Shown in pieces: positions 28,979-39,016 of a DNA stretch of 64,000 nt. The position numbers and the translations under genes are program-made. Each line of letters begins with the position of its first letter. The stretch's first letter is position 1. The stretch comes from Campylobacter corcagiensis (GTDB lineage Bacteria; Campylobacterota; Campylobacteria; Campylobacterales; Campylobacteraceae): contig NZ_CP053842.1 of the NCBI RefSeq assembly GCF_013201645.1, positions 1,364,001-1,428,000 of the forward strand. Direction: 5' to 3'. Below the pieces are notes generated by a model. That model did no database searches. It worked only from the letters and a program-made list of their open reading frames with translations, and was not told where the DNA came from.

Positions 28979-31606
28979 TTAGCCCTTTAAATTTGCCCAA
29001 TTTTTTGCTGTAGATACAGATGCTATAAGTGGGACATTTAGCTTTACGACATTTTCCATTTTCTCCTTAGCTAGCTTAACAAAACTATCCACAAATTCAT
29101 CTTTTACCTCAAAAATAAGCTCATCGTGAATTTGAAGTAAGAGATGTCTATCTTCATCTAAAAGTGGTGAAATTTCAAGCATGGCTTTTTTGATTATATC
29201 AGCGGCTGAGCCTTGAAATTTAGTATTTACCGCCTCTCTTTCATAAGCAGCATACTGCATAGGAGTAGCGTTTGCAAAGTCAAAAAGACGGCGCCTACCA
29301 AACAAAGTAGTAGCATAACCTTTGGATTTTGCTTCATCTTTTAAGCTATTCAAAAACTCTTTTATGGTAGTAAAAGCTTTAAAATATCTATCTATATAGT
29401 CTTTTGCTTCGTTTCTTGAAATTTGAAGTTCACTAGCTAATTTAGTAGAACCCATTCCATAAATAAGTCCAAAATTTATGCTTTTTGCGATTGCTCTTTT
29501 ATCTTTATCACTGCTTCCAAATATAGAAATAGCCGTTCTTTCGTGGATATCAGCACCATCTTTAAAGGCCTTTAAAAGTGCTGGATCTTTGCTAAAGTGA
29601 GCTAAGAGTCTAAGTTCTATTTGAGAATAATCAAGCGATATGAAACTAAAACCCTCTCTTGAGACAAAACACGCTCTTACATCATCAGCAAGTCTTCCTC
29701 TTGCGGGGATATTTTGAAGGTTTGGGTTTTTACTAGATAGTCTTCCTGTTGCGGTGCCTGTTTGTAAAAAATTTGTATAAACTCTGCTGTTTTTATCCTG
29801 CATAGCTAGCTTTAAAAGCGGATCAGCATATGTGCTTTTAAGCTTATAAACCTCTCTATAATCTAAAATTTTAGTAATAACTGGGTGGGCATCTATAAGC
29901 TCATTTAGTACCGTTTCATTTGTAGAATATCCAGTTTTTGTCTTTTTCTTAGATGGTAAATTTAGTTTATCAAAAAGCACTTCGCCAAGCTGTTTTGGCG
30001 AGTTTATGTTAAATCTTTCGCCACTTAGATCATAAATTTCATTAGTAAGCTGTTTTATCTCTAAATCAAGCCTTTGGCTAAGGTTTTTAAGAGCGTTTAT
30101 ATCCATGCCAATGCCTTCGCTTTCCATATCAAGAAGAACTTTTATGAATGGAAACTCAAGATTAAATCCAAGCTTTAAGATTTCTGGATCAAGCACATTT
30201 GATAGCGTGTGATAAAATCTAAGTGTTATCCAAGCATCTTCGCTAGCGTATTTGGTGGCATTTTCAAAATTTACGCTAGCAAATGTTTCACTTTTTTTAA
30301 CAATATTTTCAAATTTAATGGTTTTATACCCATAAAGTCTATTTGCTAGATTATCCATACCAACGCTACTTTGCGGATCTAGTAGCCATGCCATTATCAT
30401 CGTATCAGCGTAAATTTTAGGTGGGTTTATATCAAAGCTGTTTTTTACGATAGCAAAGTCATACTTAAGATTGTGACCAACTAGCTTTGTGCTAAAAATT
30501 TTCTCAATTGCTTCTTTGGCAACTTTGGGTGAAATTTGCTTACTAACGCCTAAAAAAGAGTGATTTATCGGAGCGTAATAAGATCTGCTTTTATCAAAAC
30601 AAAATGAAAAACCAACGATTTTAGCTGTTTTGCTATCAATTCCTGTGGTTTCGGTATCAAAAGCTATGAGAGTTTTACTGTCAATGTTTTTTAAAATTTC
30701 AAGCAGTTTTTCATCATCATTAACCAAAATAGGCTCAAAATTTAGCTCACTGTTTTGGCTAGTAACATTAAGCGAAGCTAAAAGCCTAGAGAGATTGTAA
30801 TCTTTTAGGGTTTGAGTTATTTTTAGAAGTGGGTTTTTATCTGGAAATTTAGCTCCATCTAGCTTAGGAATTTCTAAATATTCATAAAGGGTTGTAAGCT
30901 TTTTGCTTAAAAATGCACTATCTTTACCATCAATTAGCATTGATTTTGTTCTATTATTTAAGATTTTGTCTAAATTTTCATAAATTTGTTCTAAATTTCC
31001 AAACTCATCTAAAAGCTTTTTAGCCCCTTTTTCACCGATACCTTTAACACCTGGAATGTTATCAGCACTATCTCCAACTATGGCTAGAAAATCGCGAATT
31101 TGCTCAGGATAAACGCCATATTTTTCAAAGCAGCCATCTTTGTCATACAGCTCTTTTTTGGCTGGTGAGTAGATGCTCACATTTTCTGAGATTAGTTGGT
31201 AGAGATCTTTATCGTGAGTGACGATTCTGATTTCAAACTTGTCTTTATAGTTTTTTACCAAGCTTGCGATGATATCATCAGCTTCATAGCCCTCTTTTTC
31301 AACTGCACAAAGTTCCATTTGTTTTATCATATCAATACATACTGGAAGCTGCTCTAAAAGAGCAGGTGGCGGTGTTTGGCGATTCATTTTATAGTTTGGA
31401 TCGATTTGGCTTCTAAAAGTTTTACCTTTGCTATCAAGTGCAAATATTATATAATCGCTCTCAAGTTCACTCTTTAAACTATCTATAAAATTTGCAAAAC
31501 CATGAACCATGCCGCTTGGTTTTCCATCTCTAGTTCTTAGCCCACTCATAGCGTAGTAAAGCCTGAAAAAAAATCCAAATGTATCGATGATTGTTAATGT
31601 TTTCAT
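28979..31606 (-). CDS. polA: DNA polymerase I
   Basis: An 875-residue DNA polymerase I with all three domains. The 5'-3' exonuclease (about 1-290) has the helix-hairpin-helix GVKGIGEKGAKKLL. The 3'-5' exonuclease (about 305-485) keeps its metal ligands in FDTETTGID, HNLKYDFAI and YASEDAW, so proofreading is expected. The polymerase domain (about 500-875) has motif A LDYSQIELR, motif B RAIAKSINFGLIYG and motif C QIHDELIFE. It fills repair gaps and removes RNA primers. It is the last gene of a uvrA-(NYN)-polA group of repair or nucleic-acid genes. Confidence 0.97.
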   Translation of the reverse strand: MKTLTIIDTFGFFFRLYYAMSGLRTRDGKPSGMVHGFANFIDSLKSELESDYIIFALDSKGKTFRSQIDPNYKMNRQTPPPALLEQLPVCIDMIKQMELCAVEKEGYEADDIIASLVKNYKDKFEIRIVTHDKDLYQLISENVSIYSPAKKELYDKDGCFEKYGVYPEQIRDFLAIVGDSADNIPGVKGIGEKGAKKLLDEFGNLEQIYENLDKILNNRTKSMLIDGKDSAFLSKKLTTLYEYLEIPKLDGAKFPDKNPLLKITQTLKDYNLSRLLASLNVTSQNSELNFEPILVNDDEKLLEILKNIDSKTLIAFDTETTGIDSKTAKIVGFSFCFDKSRSYYAPINHSFLGVSKQISPKVAKEAIEKIFSTKLVGHNLKYDFAIVKNSFDINPPKIYADTMIMAWLLDPQSSVGMDNLANRLYGYKTIKFENIVKKSETFASVNFENATKYASEDAWITLRFYHTLSNVLDPEILKLGFNLEFPFIKVLLDMESEGIGMDINALKNLSQRLDLEIKQLTNEIYDLSGERFNINSPKQLGEVLFDKLNLPSKKKTKTGYSTNETVLNELIDAHPVITKILDYREVYKLKSTYADPLLKLAMQDKNSRVYTNFLQTGTATGRLSSKNPNLQNIPARGRLADDVRACFVSREGFSFISLDYSQIELRLLAHFSKDPALLKAFKDGADIHERTAISIFGSSDKDKRAIAKSINFGLIYGMGSTKLASELQISRNEAKDYIDRYFKAFTTIKEFLNSLKDEAKSKGYATTLFGRRRLFDFANATPMQYAAYEREAVNTKFQGSAADIIKKAMLEISPLLDEDRHLLLQIHDELIFEVKDEFVDSFVKLAKEKMENVVKLNVPLIASVSTAKNWANLKG

Positions 31607-31648
31607 ATCTGTCCTTTAATAATTTATACCATAAATTTAGTAGCATTC

Positions 31649-32365
31649 TTAAGATTTTAAAAAAACTTTGGAATTTTTTAAATAATTATAAAGCTCTTTT
31701 CCAACTTCTCCAAATTCCTTAACTAAAGCATTATGTGTATCTTTTAAGTTGTTATTTTGTTTTAAGATTTCATCTATTTTTGCTCTATTTTTTTGATAGA
31801 AAATTTCGTTTTTATCTTTGGTTGTATTTTTTGAAATTTTATAAAGATTTTTGCCTATATCCATGCCAAAAAGCTTCACTAAAGCATTGTGAAATTCATC
31901 GTTTTTAGGATAAGACTGCCTTAAAATTTCAATATCTTCAATGTTGTTTTTATAAATTTCATCTATATTTGGCTCAGCCTTTTTAGGCTCAAAAGAGCTT
32001 TTTGTAGCTACTAAACTTGTGGAATTTGAAAATTTTATATTTTCTACTTTTTTACCAAATAGACGCTCTGTAAAGCCCAAATTTACAAAAATATGATCAT
32101 TGCTAACTATATAAAAGTGGCTAAATTTAGGGTCATTCATTATATAGCCTAAAATAGTAAAGATGATTTTATCAGCGTAGTTTTCGCTTGGATTTTTAAA
32201 CTCGTAAACAAAAAACTCTCTATCTTGTAAGAATTTAAGCACATCTATACTAAATTTAAGGCTATTGTATACTACGATGTAAAATTTATCGCTTTTTTTA
32301 AATTCTCTGCTTTTAATAAAAAACTCAATATTTACATTTTCAGCATCTATTAAAAAAACTCTCAT
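31649..32365 (-). CDS. NYN/PIN-like ribonuclease-domain protein with duplicated C-terminal motif
   Basis: A 238-residue protein of unknown role. Residues 1-115 look like a NYN/PIN fold: VFLIDAENVN at the start and YADKIIFTILGYI and IVSNDHIFV later supply the acidic residues expected for metal binding. The rest is linker and then two similar motifs of about 30 residues, each with HNALVK and a conserved FG (YPKNDEFHNALVKLFG and NNLKDTHNALVKEFGE), possibly small nucleic-acid-binding modules. Its start overlaps the uvrA end by 4 bases, and polA follows after 42 bases. RNA processing or decay is the family expectation; the substrate is unknown. Confidence 0.8.
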   Translation of the reverse strand: MRVFLIDAENVNIEFFIKSREFKKSDKFYIVVYNSLKFSIDVLKFLQDREFFVYEFKNPSENYADKIIFTILGYIMNDPKFSHFYIVSNDHIFVNLGFTERLFGKKVENIKFSNSTSLVATKSSFEPKKAEPNIDEIYKNNIEDIEILRQSYPKNDEFHNALVKLFGMDIGKNLYKISKNTTKDKNEIFYQKNRAKIDEILKQNNNLKDTHNALVKEFGEVGKELYNYLKNSKVFLKS

Positions 32366-35193
32366 TTTGCTTTGTTCATCTCCTTTAACTCACTAACCAA
32401 AAACTCACCTGTATATGATCCTGTTTTTTTATAGTTTTTAGCCAACTCTTTTGGGCTTCCAGTAGCGATGATTTCACCGCCTTTACTTCCGCCATCTGGT
32501 CCCATATCTATGATATAATCAGCATTTTTTATGATGTCCATATTGTGCTCTATCACAAAAACTGAGTTTCCTAAATCCACCAAATGCCCCAAAACCTGCA
32601 CTAGCTTATCAACATCAGCAAAATGAAGCCCAGTAGTTGGCTCATCTAAGATATAAAGCGTCTTTCCAGTATCAGCCTTACTTAGCTCTTTTGCAAGTTT
32701 TACTCTTTGGGCTTCACCACCACTTAAAGTCGTAGCATTTTGCCCCAAAGTCACATATCCAAGCCCCACATCTTGCATAGTTTGAAGTTTTGATTTTATC
32801 TTTGGCACAGCTTTAAAAAACTCCAAAGCTTCATCCACGCTCATCGCTAAAACCTGAGCGATATTTTTTCCTTTATATAAAATTTCCAAAGTTTGGTCGT
32901 TATAGCGAGAGCCATGACATGTATCGCACTCAACAGTGACATCTGGTAAAAAGTGCATTTCTATCTTTATAACGCCATCGCCGCTGCATTTTTCGCACCT
33001 TCCACCTTTTACATTAAAGCTAAAACGCCCTATTTTATAGCCTCTTGCTTTTGCTTCTTTAGTCTGGGCAAACAAATTTCTTATCTCATCCATCGCCCCT
33101 GTATAAGTTGCAGGATTACTTCTAGGAGTTCTTCCTATTGGGCTTTGATCAAGGTAGATTACCTTATCTAAATTTTCAAGCCCTTCTATTTTAACGCCTT
33201 TTAAGGTTCTTACTTTTCTTGCGTGATTTAACTCTTCAAGTGCTGCTGGTAAAAGGGTTTGTAAAAGTAAAGAGCTTTTCCCACTTCCGCTTACTCCTGT
33301 TATGCAAACTAAGTTTTGAAGTGGAAATTTAGCGTTTAAATTTGAGATATTATTTATCGTTACATTTTTTAAACTTAGCCAAAGCTCTTGTTTTCTATTT
33401 TTTTGATGGTTGATTTTTTTTACGCCATTTAGATATTTTGCCGTTTGGGTCTCGCTTTTTAAAAGAGTTTTAACATCTCCTGCAAAAACCACATATCCAC
33501 CATCTTTTCCAGCTTTTGGTCCGATATCTACCACAAAATCCGCATTTTCAATCGTTTTTTTATCATGTTCGACAACGATTAGGGTATTTCCCTTATCTCT
33601 TAACTCATCAAGAGTTTTAATTAGCTTTAAAGTATCTCTTTCATGAAGTCCAATACTTGGTTCATCAAGCACATACATAACCCCACTTAACCCACTTCCA
33701 ATCTGCGATGCGATTCGTATCCTTTGAGCCTCTCCACCACTTATCGTCCTACTATCTCGCCCTAGGCTTAAATATCCAAGACCGACATTATTTAAAAACA
33801 TAAGCCTTTCTCTAATCTCTTTTAAAATAGGCTTTGCTATCTCTTTTTGCTGGTCGCTAAAATAGTTAAAATTTATCTCATCATTAAAAAATTTAACGCA
33901 GTTTTCAATACTCATATCTATGATATCGGCCATATTTTTCCCAGCCACTTTTACAGCTAGGCTTTGAGGTTTTAGCCTGTGACCTTTGCAGTTTGGACAA
34001 ATCCTCTCTGTCATAAAATCCTCAAAATCACTCTCGTTTTTAAGCATTTCATAGACATATTTTAACGCCCCTTCAAACCTGCGAGTAAGTGCGTGTCTTT
34101 TCCATGTAAATTTAATCTCCTTGCTATTTCCATATAAAATAAGCTTTTTATCGCTCTCATCAAGCTCTCCATAAGGCACATTTGTTGGTATATCATTTTG
34201 CTCACAAAATGCGATCATAAATTTATGATAATAGCTTTTATTAAATCCATATAAAAGCTTAATCGCACCTTTTTGGACGCTATTTTGGTCATTTGTGATT
34301 TTATCTATGTCGATTGTATATCTAACTCCTAGCCCATCACACTCCTCACACGCTCCTTTAACTGAGTTAAAACTAAAAGTAAGTGGCTCAAGTGGAATAA
34401 ATGAAATTTTACAATCAAAACAAGCCATATGCTCGCTATAATGGATATTTGTCTCATTTAGTCCAACTTCATTAGCATTCATTATCTCAACTTCAAGTTC
34501 GCCATAACTTAAATTTAGTGCTTTTTCCACATCAGAGGCGATTCTTTCTTTGTTATCATCACTTACCACAACTCTATCAACCACCGCAAAAATGGTGTGC
34601 TTTTTAGTCTTTGATAAGCTTATCTCTTCATCAAGTCTTACCATAACGCCGTCAATTTTTGCTCTTATAAAGCCTTTGTTTTTTAAACTTTCAAGCTCAT
34701 CAACAAAGGTGCCTTTTTTCTCTCTTGCGATTGGTGATGAGATGATGATTTTCGTCTCATTTGGAAGCTTTAAAATCTCATTTATGATATCACTTGCACT
34801 CATTTTTGATATTTTTTTGCCACATTTATGGCAGTGCTGAACTCCAACTCTTGCAAACAAAAGCCTTAAATAATCATATATCTCAGTTATCGTTCCAACG
34901 GTTGATCTTGGGTTTTTAGAAGTTGTCTTTTGATCGATTGCAATGGCTGGAGTAAGCCCATTTATCTTATCAACATCAGGCTTTGCAGCTCTGTCTAAAA
35001 ACTGCCTTGCGTATGAACTTAAGCTTTCCATATAACGCCTTTGACCCTCAGCATACAAAGTATCAAAGGCTAAAGTGCTTTTTCCACTTCCACTAAGTCC
35101 TGTAAAAACCACAAATTTATTCTTTGGAATTTTTAAGTTTAAATTTTTTAAATTATTCTCTCTTGCACCATAAATTTCTATAAAATCATTCAT
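32362..35193 (-). CDS. uvrA: Excinuclease ABC subunit A
   Basis: The 943-residue damage-recognition ATPase of nucleotide excision repair. It has two ABC modules with Walker A GLSGSGKS (residues about 32-39) and GVSGSGKSSLL (about 640), and signatures ISGGEAQRIRIA and LSGGEAQRVKLA. Zinc-finger Cys pairs are visible in CFDC..CEEC and CEKC..CDTC. UvrA2 loads UvrB at bulky lesions. It is coupled by a 4-base overlap to the NYN-domain gene downstream. Length and motifs are normal. Confidence 0.98.
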   Translation of the reverse strand: MNDFIEIYGARENNLKNLNLKIPKNKFVVFTGLSGSGKSTLAFDTLYAEGQRRYMESLSSYARQFLDRAAKPDVDKINGLTPAIAIDQKTTSKNPRSTVGTITEIYDYLRLLFARVGVQHCHKCGKKISKMSASDIINEILKLPNETKIIISSPIAREKKGTFVDELESLKNKGFIRAKIDGVMVRLDEEISLSKTKKHTIFAVVDRVVVSDDNKERIASDVEKALNLSYGELEVEIMNANEVGLNETNIHYSEHMACFDCKISFIPLEPLTFSFNSVKGACEECDGLGVRYTIDIDKITNDQNSVQKGAIKLLYGFNKSYYHKFMIAFCEQNDIPTNVPYGELDESDKKLILYGNSKEIKFTWKRHALTRRFEGALKYVYEMLKNESDFEDFMTERICPNCKGHRLKPQSLAVKVAGKNMADIIDMSIENCVKFFNDEINFNYFSDQQKEIAKPILKEIRERLMFLNNVGLGYLSLGRDSRTISGGEAQRIRIASQIGSGLSGVMYVLDEPSIGLHERDTLKLIKTLDELRDKGNTLIVVEHDKKTIENADFVVDIGPKAGKDGGYVVFAGDVKTLLKSETQTAKYLNGVKKINHQKNRKQELWLSLKNVTINNISNLNAKFPLQNLVCITGVSGSGKSSLLLQTLLPAALEELNHARKVRTLKGVKIEGLENLDKVIYLDQSPIGRTPRSNPATYTGAMDEIRNLFAQTKEAKARGYKIGRFSFNVKGGRCEKCSGDGVIKIEMHFLPDVTVECDTCHGSRYNDQTLEILYKGKNIAQVLAMSVDEALEFFKAVPKIKSKLQTMQDVGLGYVTLGQNATTLSGGEAQRVKLAKELSKADTGKTLYILDEPTTGLHFADVDKLVQVLGHLVDLGNSVFVIEHNMDIIKNADYIIDMGPDGGSKGGEIIATGSPKELAKNYKKTGSYTGEFLVSELKEMNKAK

Positions 35194-35241
35194 TTTTATT
35201 TCCCTAAATTTCTACTTTTTTGCTAAATTTTAAATTTATTA

Positions 35242-35991
35242 TTATAACACAAAAATTTTCTTAATCATAAATAAAAGCATCAAAGTATAAAGTGCTAAAA
35301 GTAGGTTTTTTTGTAGTTTTTTGCTAGATTTATGGCTTAATTTTATCCCAAAATACACGCCTAAAAGTGAGCCAAAGCCAAGCATCACGCCGTATTTAAA
35401 ATTTATAAGATTATTTAGTGACATACTAACAAAACCTGAAATTGATGAAAAAACCACAAAAAACAGCCCCATAGAAATGGCTTTTTTGATATCAAATCCC
35501 ATAAATCCAACCAAAATCGGCGTTAAAAAAACAGCCCCGCCAACGCCTGTGCTAACTGCAAAAGCTCCGATAAATAGCCCAACTAAAAACAAAAGTGGCT
35601 TTGAGTTGATCTCTTTTTTAGCTTTTTCAGGGGCAAAGAAAAATTTTAAAATTGATACAAAAAGCACAAAAGACAAGAAAATTTCTAAAACTATCTCACT
35701 TACATTTGAGACGATAAATCCACTAAAAATAGCCCCAACAAACCCACCAAAACTTATAAAAATGCCCTCATTTATACGAAGTTTTCCAGCTTTGTAGTTT
35801 AAATACGACCCAAAAATAGAACTAAATAGCATCTGCACAACCGAAACGCCAACGGCGGTTTTTATATCATAACCCAAAAAAATCATACTTGGAACGACAA
35901 CACTTCCACCGCCGATGCCAAAAAAACCTGAAATTATCCCAACAACCGTTCCAAAAACCAAAAATCCAACAATATCTATAAAAATTTCCAT
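35242..35991 (-). CDS. TauE/SafE family sulfite/anion permease
   Basis: A membrane protein of about 249 residues with roughly eight hydrophobic segments. Two family repeats are visible, one around GFFGIGGGSVVVPS near the start and the other around STGVGGAVFLTPI near residue 150. The family exports sulfite, sulfonates or other small organic anions. I place the start at ATG 35991. The frame can extend to 36078, but that would run into the trpE promoter and add an atypical 29-residue leader. It is divergent from trpE; the substrate cannot be read from sequence. Confidence 0.85.
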   Translation of the reverse strand: MEIFIDIVGFLVFGTVVGIISGFFGIGGGSVVVPSMIFLGYDIKTAVGVSVVQMLFSSIFGSYLNYKAGKLRINEGIFISFGGFVGAIFSGFIVSNVSEIVLEIFLSFVLFVSILKFFFAPEKAKKEINSKPLLFLVGLFIGAFAVSTGVGGAVFLTPILVGFMGFDIKKAISMGLFFVVFSSISGFVSMSLNNLINFKYGVMLGFGSLLGVYFGIKLSHKSSKKLQKNLLLALYTLMLLFMIKKIFVL

Positions 35992-36063
35992 AACCAAAAT
36001 TCCACAAAATAAAATAATTAAAAATTGTATCAAATTTGAGTTAAATGTAAGCAAAAGTTTTTT

Positions 36064-36072
36064 TGGTATAAT
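36064..36072 (+). promoter_or_regulatory. Extended -10 promoter of the trp operon
   Basis: TGGTATAAT is a perfect extended -10. Transcription should start near 36079, leaving about 20 bases before the trpE ATG at 36099. That leaves no room for a leader peptide and attenuator, so control must be at initiation or by enzyme feedback. Confidence 0.65.
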
Positions 36073-36098
36073 AGGCAAATTTTATTTTTAGGATTTTT

Positions 36099-37391
36099 AT
36101 GCTTTTAGAAAAACCGTTATTTTACTATAAAAATATTTTAAAAAACTATCCAAATAGTTATTTGGCTGAGGATGAAAAGCAAGTTATTATAGGTATTGAT
36201 TGTGAATATTTTGAAAGTGAAGATATCTCAAATTTAGCTAACTTTTTTGAAAATGCAAAACATAACGCCTTAAAAAACTCTCCAAATTTCGCAGGAATTT
36301 TTGGCGTTACTGCGTATGAGAGCGTTTATAAATTTGAAAATTTAGGAACTCCAAAAAAATCTTTATATAAATTTCCAAATTTTTACTACGCAAATGCAAA
36401 AAACTATCTACATTTTGATAAATTTAGTAAAATTTACTCATTTTATGGAGAAAATTATAAAATTTATGAAAATTTAAAAAACCTATCACCGCAAAATCAA
36501 GATAAAAAAAAGCTAAAAAATGAGCTGTTTTATGAGGTTTTAACAAATTTAGATGATGAGAAAAAGCATTTTTATGAAATGGTTGAAAAAGCTAAAAATT
36601 ATCTTAAAAATGGCGACATTTTTCAGGTTGTGCTGGGTGAAATTTTACAAATTTCATCAAATTTAGACTCATTTGACTTTTACGAAAAGCTAAAAGCAAA
36701 CAACCCAAGCCCTTATATGTTTCACTTCCCAACCAAATACGGCGTAGTTGTTGGCTCATCGCCTGAGCTTGTGATGAGTATAAAAAATAGCGAAATTTTC
36801 ATCGCTCCAATTGCAGGAACTAGAAAAAGAGGCGTTGATGCAAACGCTGATGCCGCCCTAAAAAACGAACTTTTAAGCGATGAAAAAGAGCTAGCCGAAC
36901 ATAAAATGCTAATTGACTTAGCAAGAAATGATATCGCAAAATTTAGCCACGCCTCATCAGTTCGCGTCGCAAAGCCACTTGAAGTTGTATTTTACGAAAG
37001 CGTGATGCATATAATAAGCGAAGTTTATGGAAAGAAAAAAGAAGGCATTAGTGCTTTTGATACGATAAAGACGATTTTTCCAGCTGGAACACTAAGTGGA
37101 ACGCCAAAAATTCGTGCGATGCAGATCATAAATGAACTTGAAATTTCACAAAGGGGAATTTATGGCGGGGGGATTGGATTTTGGCACTTTAATACAGACG
37201 TGCAAATGGCGATTTTGATTAGATCGGCTATTTTTGTTCCTGATGATAAAAATAGTAAAATTTATATCGGAGCTGGTGCTGGAATAGTTTATGATAGCTT
37301 AAAAGAAAATGAGTATTTAGAAATCCAAAATAAAAGAAATTCCTGCTTTAAGGTTATAAAAGAGCTTTGCCAAGAAAAAAGCCAAATTTAA
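36099..37391 (+). CDS. trpE: Anthranilate synthase component I
   Basis: A 430-residue chorismate-utilising enzyme that makes anthranilate with ammonia from the TrpG domain. The C-terminal catalytic part is clear: GDIFQVVLGE, IAPIAGTRKRG, LIDLARNDIAKF, TLSGTPKIRAMQIINELE and GIYGGGIGFWHF. The N-terminal domain is short compared with E. coli TrpE (520 residues), and I do not find the LLES-type tryptophan-feedback motif, so feedback control is uncertain. TAGGAT lies before the ATG. First gene of the trp operon, 9 bases before trpGD. Confidence 0.95.
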   Translation: MLLEKPLFYYKNILKNYPNSYLAEDEKQVIIGIDCEYFESEDISNLANFFENAKHNALKNSPNFAGIFGVTAYESVYKFENLGTPKKSLYKFPNFYYANAKNYLHFDKFSKIYSFYGENYKIYENLKNLSPQNQDKKKLKNELFYEVLTNLDDEKKHFYEMVEKAKNYLKNGDIFQVVLGEILQISSNLDSFDFYEKLKANNPSPYMFHFPTKYGVVVGSSPELVMSIKNSEIFIAPIAGTRKRGVDANADAALKNELLSDEKELAEHKMLIDLARNDIAKFSHASSVRVAKPLEVVFYESVMHIISEVYGKKKEGISAFDTIKTIFPAGTLSGTPKIRAMQIINELEISQRGIYGGGIGFWHFNTDVQMAILIRSAIFVPDDKNSKIYIGAGAGIVYDSLKENEYLEIQNKRNSCFKVIKELCQEKSQI

Positions 37392-37400
37392 AGGTAAAAA

Positions 37401-39002
37401 ATGATTTTAGTAATAGATAATTATGATAGTTTTGTTTATAATATAATTTCTTACATTGAGCAGATGAGTAGTGAAAAAACGCTTTGTGTGAGAAATGATA
37501 AAATAACGCTTGATGAGATAAAAGCCCTAAATCCAACTCACATCATCTTAAGTCCAGGTCCAAAACACCCAAAAGATAGTGGAATTTGCCTAGAAATTTT
37601 AAAGGCTGATTTGGGAGTGCCGATTTTAGGAGTTTGCCTTGGTCATCAAGCAATTGCTTTAAATTTTAACTCTAAAATAAAACGCCTTGAAACGCCATTT
37701 CACGGCAAAATTTCAAAATTTAAAATTACAAAAGAAAGTGAAATTTTAAAAGGACTTCCAAAAGAGTTTGAAGTTATGCGTTATCACTCACTTTATGCTG
37801 ATGAAATCTCAGACGAACTTGAGATAAATGGCGTTTGCGACGGTGTTGTAATGGCAATTTCACATAAAACAAAGCCTATTTTTGGAGTGCAGTTTCATCC
37901 AGAAAGTTTTTTTACACAATATGGCAAAAAAATAATAGAAAATTTTATAAATTTAAACAACAAACCAAAATTTAAGGAGAAAAATATGCAAGATTTATCG
38001 CCATTTATGACGAAGTTACAAAAAGGTTATCCGCTTGATAGTAGCGATTATGAGGTTATTTGCAAGGCAATCAATGATAAAAATTATGACATTGTCCAGC
38101 TTGGGGGACTTTTAGTTTTAATCAGCGAAAAAAGCCTTTATCCAGATAGTTTAGCGGCTTTTGTTAAGAATATTTTAAAATATTCAGTAACTTATAATAA
38201 TCCAAATGAGTATTTTGACATCGTTGGAACTGGTGGCGATAAACTAAAAACTATAAATATCTCAACAACAACAGCTTTTATCCTAGCAGCACTTGGCGTA
38301 AAAGTAGCAAAACATGGAAATAGAGCAATCACTAGCAAAAGCGGAAGTAGCGATGCCCTTTCGGCTTTGAAAATTCCTTTTTCATCAAGCATAGAAGAAA
38401 ATGAAGCCTTAATAGAAAAAACAAATTTGGCCTTTTTTCATGCACCGCTTTTTCACAAAATAACAGCTGAGGTTAAAGAAGTTCGCGATCGCTTAAAAAT
38501 CGGAACTGTATTTAACATGCTTGGGCCACTTTTAAATCCAAATTTAAGCCTTTCATATCAACTTGCTGGAAATTACTTAGAAGAAGTAAATAGCTTAATG
38601 GCTGAAACTTTGATGCATTTAGGCAGAAAACACGCACTTGTTGTGCATGGAATGGATGGAATGGATGAGATAACAATTTGCGATGAAACTTTAATACATG
38701 AAGTAAAAGATGGCAAAATTTTAGAATACAAAATCACACCTGAGCAATTTGGCTTTAAAAGGGCATTCCACAAAGATGTTGAGGGTGGAACTGGAGAGGA
38801 AAATGGCAAAATTTTAGAAGCAACTTTAAAAGGTGATATAAGTGGGGCAAAATTTGATATAGTTATCTTAAATGCGATGTTTGGAATGTATTGTGCTAAT
38901 AAAGTAAAAAGCCCGATGGATGCAAAAGAGATAATTTTAGAAGCGATTAATAGCGGAAAAGTTTGGGAGTTTTATAAAAACTATAAGAGTTTAAAAAGCT
39001 AA
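37401..39002 (+). CDS. trpGD: Fused glutamine amidotransferase / anthranilate phosphoribosyltransferase
   Basis: A 533-residue fusion. Residues 1-190 are a class I glutamine amidotransferase with nucleophile Cys 79 in GVCLGHQAIALN and the His/Glu pair in VQFHPESFF. Residues about 196-533 are TrpD, with GTGGDKLKTINIST for PRPP binding and NRAITSKSGSSDAL. The first half supplies ammonia to TrpE; the second adds phosphoribose to anthranilate. At the domain border AAGGAG (37974-37979) stands six bases before an in-frame ATG (37986), so free TrpD may also be made. It lies between trpE and trpF. Confidence 0.95.
   Translation: MILVIDNYDSFVYNIISYIEQMSSEKTLCVRNDKITLDEIKALNPTHIILSPGPKHPKDSGICLEILKADLGVPILGVCLGHQAIALNFNSKIKRLETPFHGKISKFKITKESEILKGLPKEFEVMRYHSLYADEISDELEINGVCDGVVMAISHKTKPIFGVQFHPESFFTQYGKKIIENFINLNNKPKFKEKNMQDLSPFMTKLQKGYPLDSSDYEVICKAINDKNYDIVQLGGLLVLISEKSLYPDSLAAFVKNILKYSVTYNNPNEYFDIVGTGGDKLKTINISTTTAFILAALGVKVAKHGNRAITSKSGSSDALSALKIPFSSSIEENEALIEKTNLAFFHAPLFHKITAEVKEVRDRLKIGTVFNMLGPLLNPNLSLSYQLAGNYLEEVNSLMAETLMHLGRKHALVVHGMDGMDEITICDETLIHEVKDGKILEYKITPEQFGFKRAFHKDVEGGTGEENGKILEATLKGDISGAKFDIVILNAMFGMYCANKVKSPMDAKEIILEAINSGKVWEFYKNYKSLKS
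37974..37988 (+). promoter_or_regulatory. Internal ribosome-binding site and start inside trpGD
   Basis: AAGGAG, six bases, then ATG in the trpGD frame, exactly where the TrpD domain begins (MQDLSPFMTKL). This is either a relic of two separate genes or a working internal start. Confidence 0.6.
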
Positions 39003-39016
39003 ATTTGGATTAAAAT

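Noticed and set aside
35992-36078. Longer N-terminus of the TauE/SafE permease
   Set aside because: It would run across the trpE promoter, has no ribosome site, and adds an atypical leader before the first family helix.
36073-36098. Tryptophan leader peptide or attenuator before trpE
   Set aside because: Only about 20 bases lie between the expected transcript start and the ATG; no Trp codon cluster or alternative hairpins.
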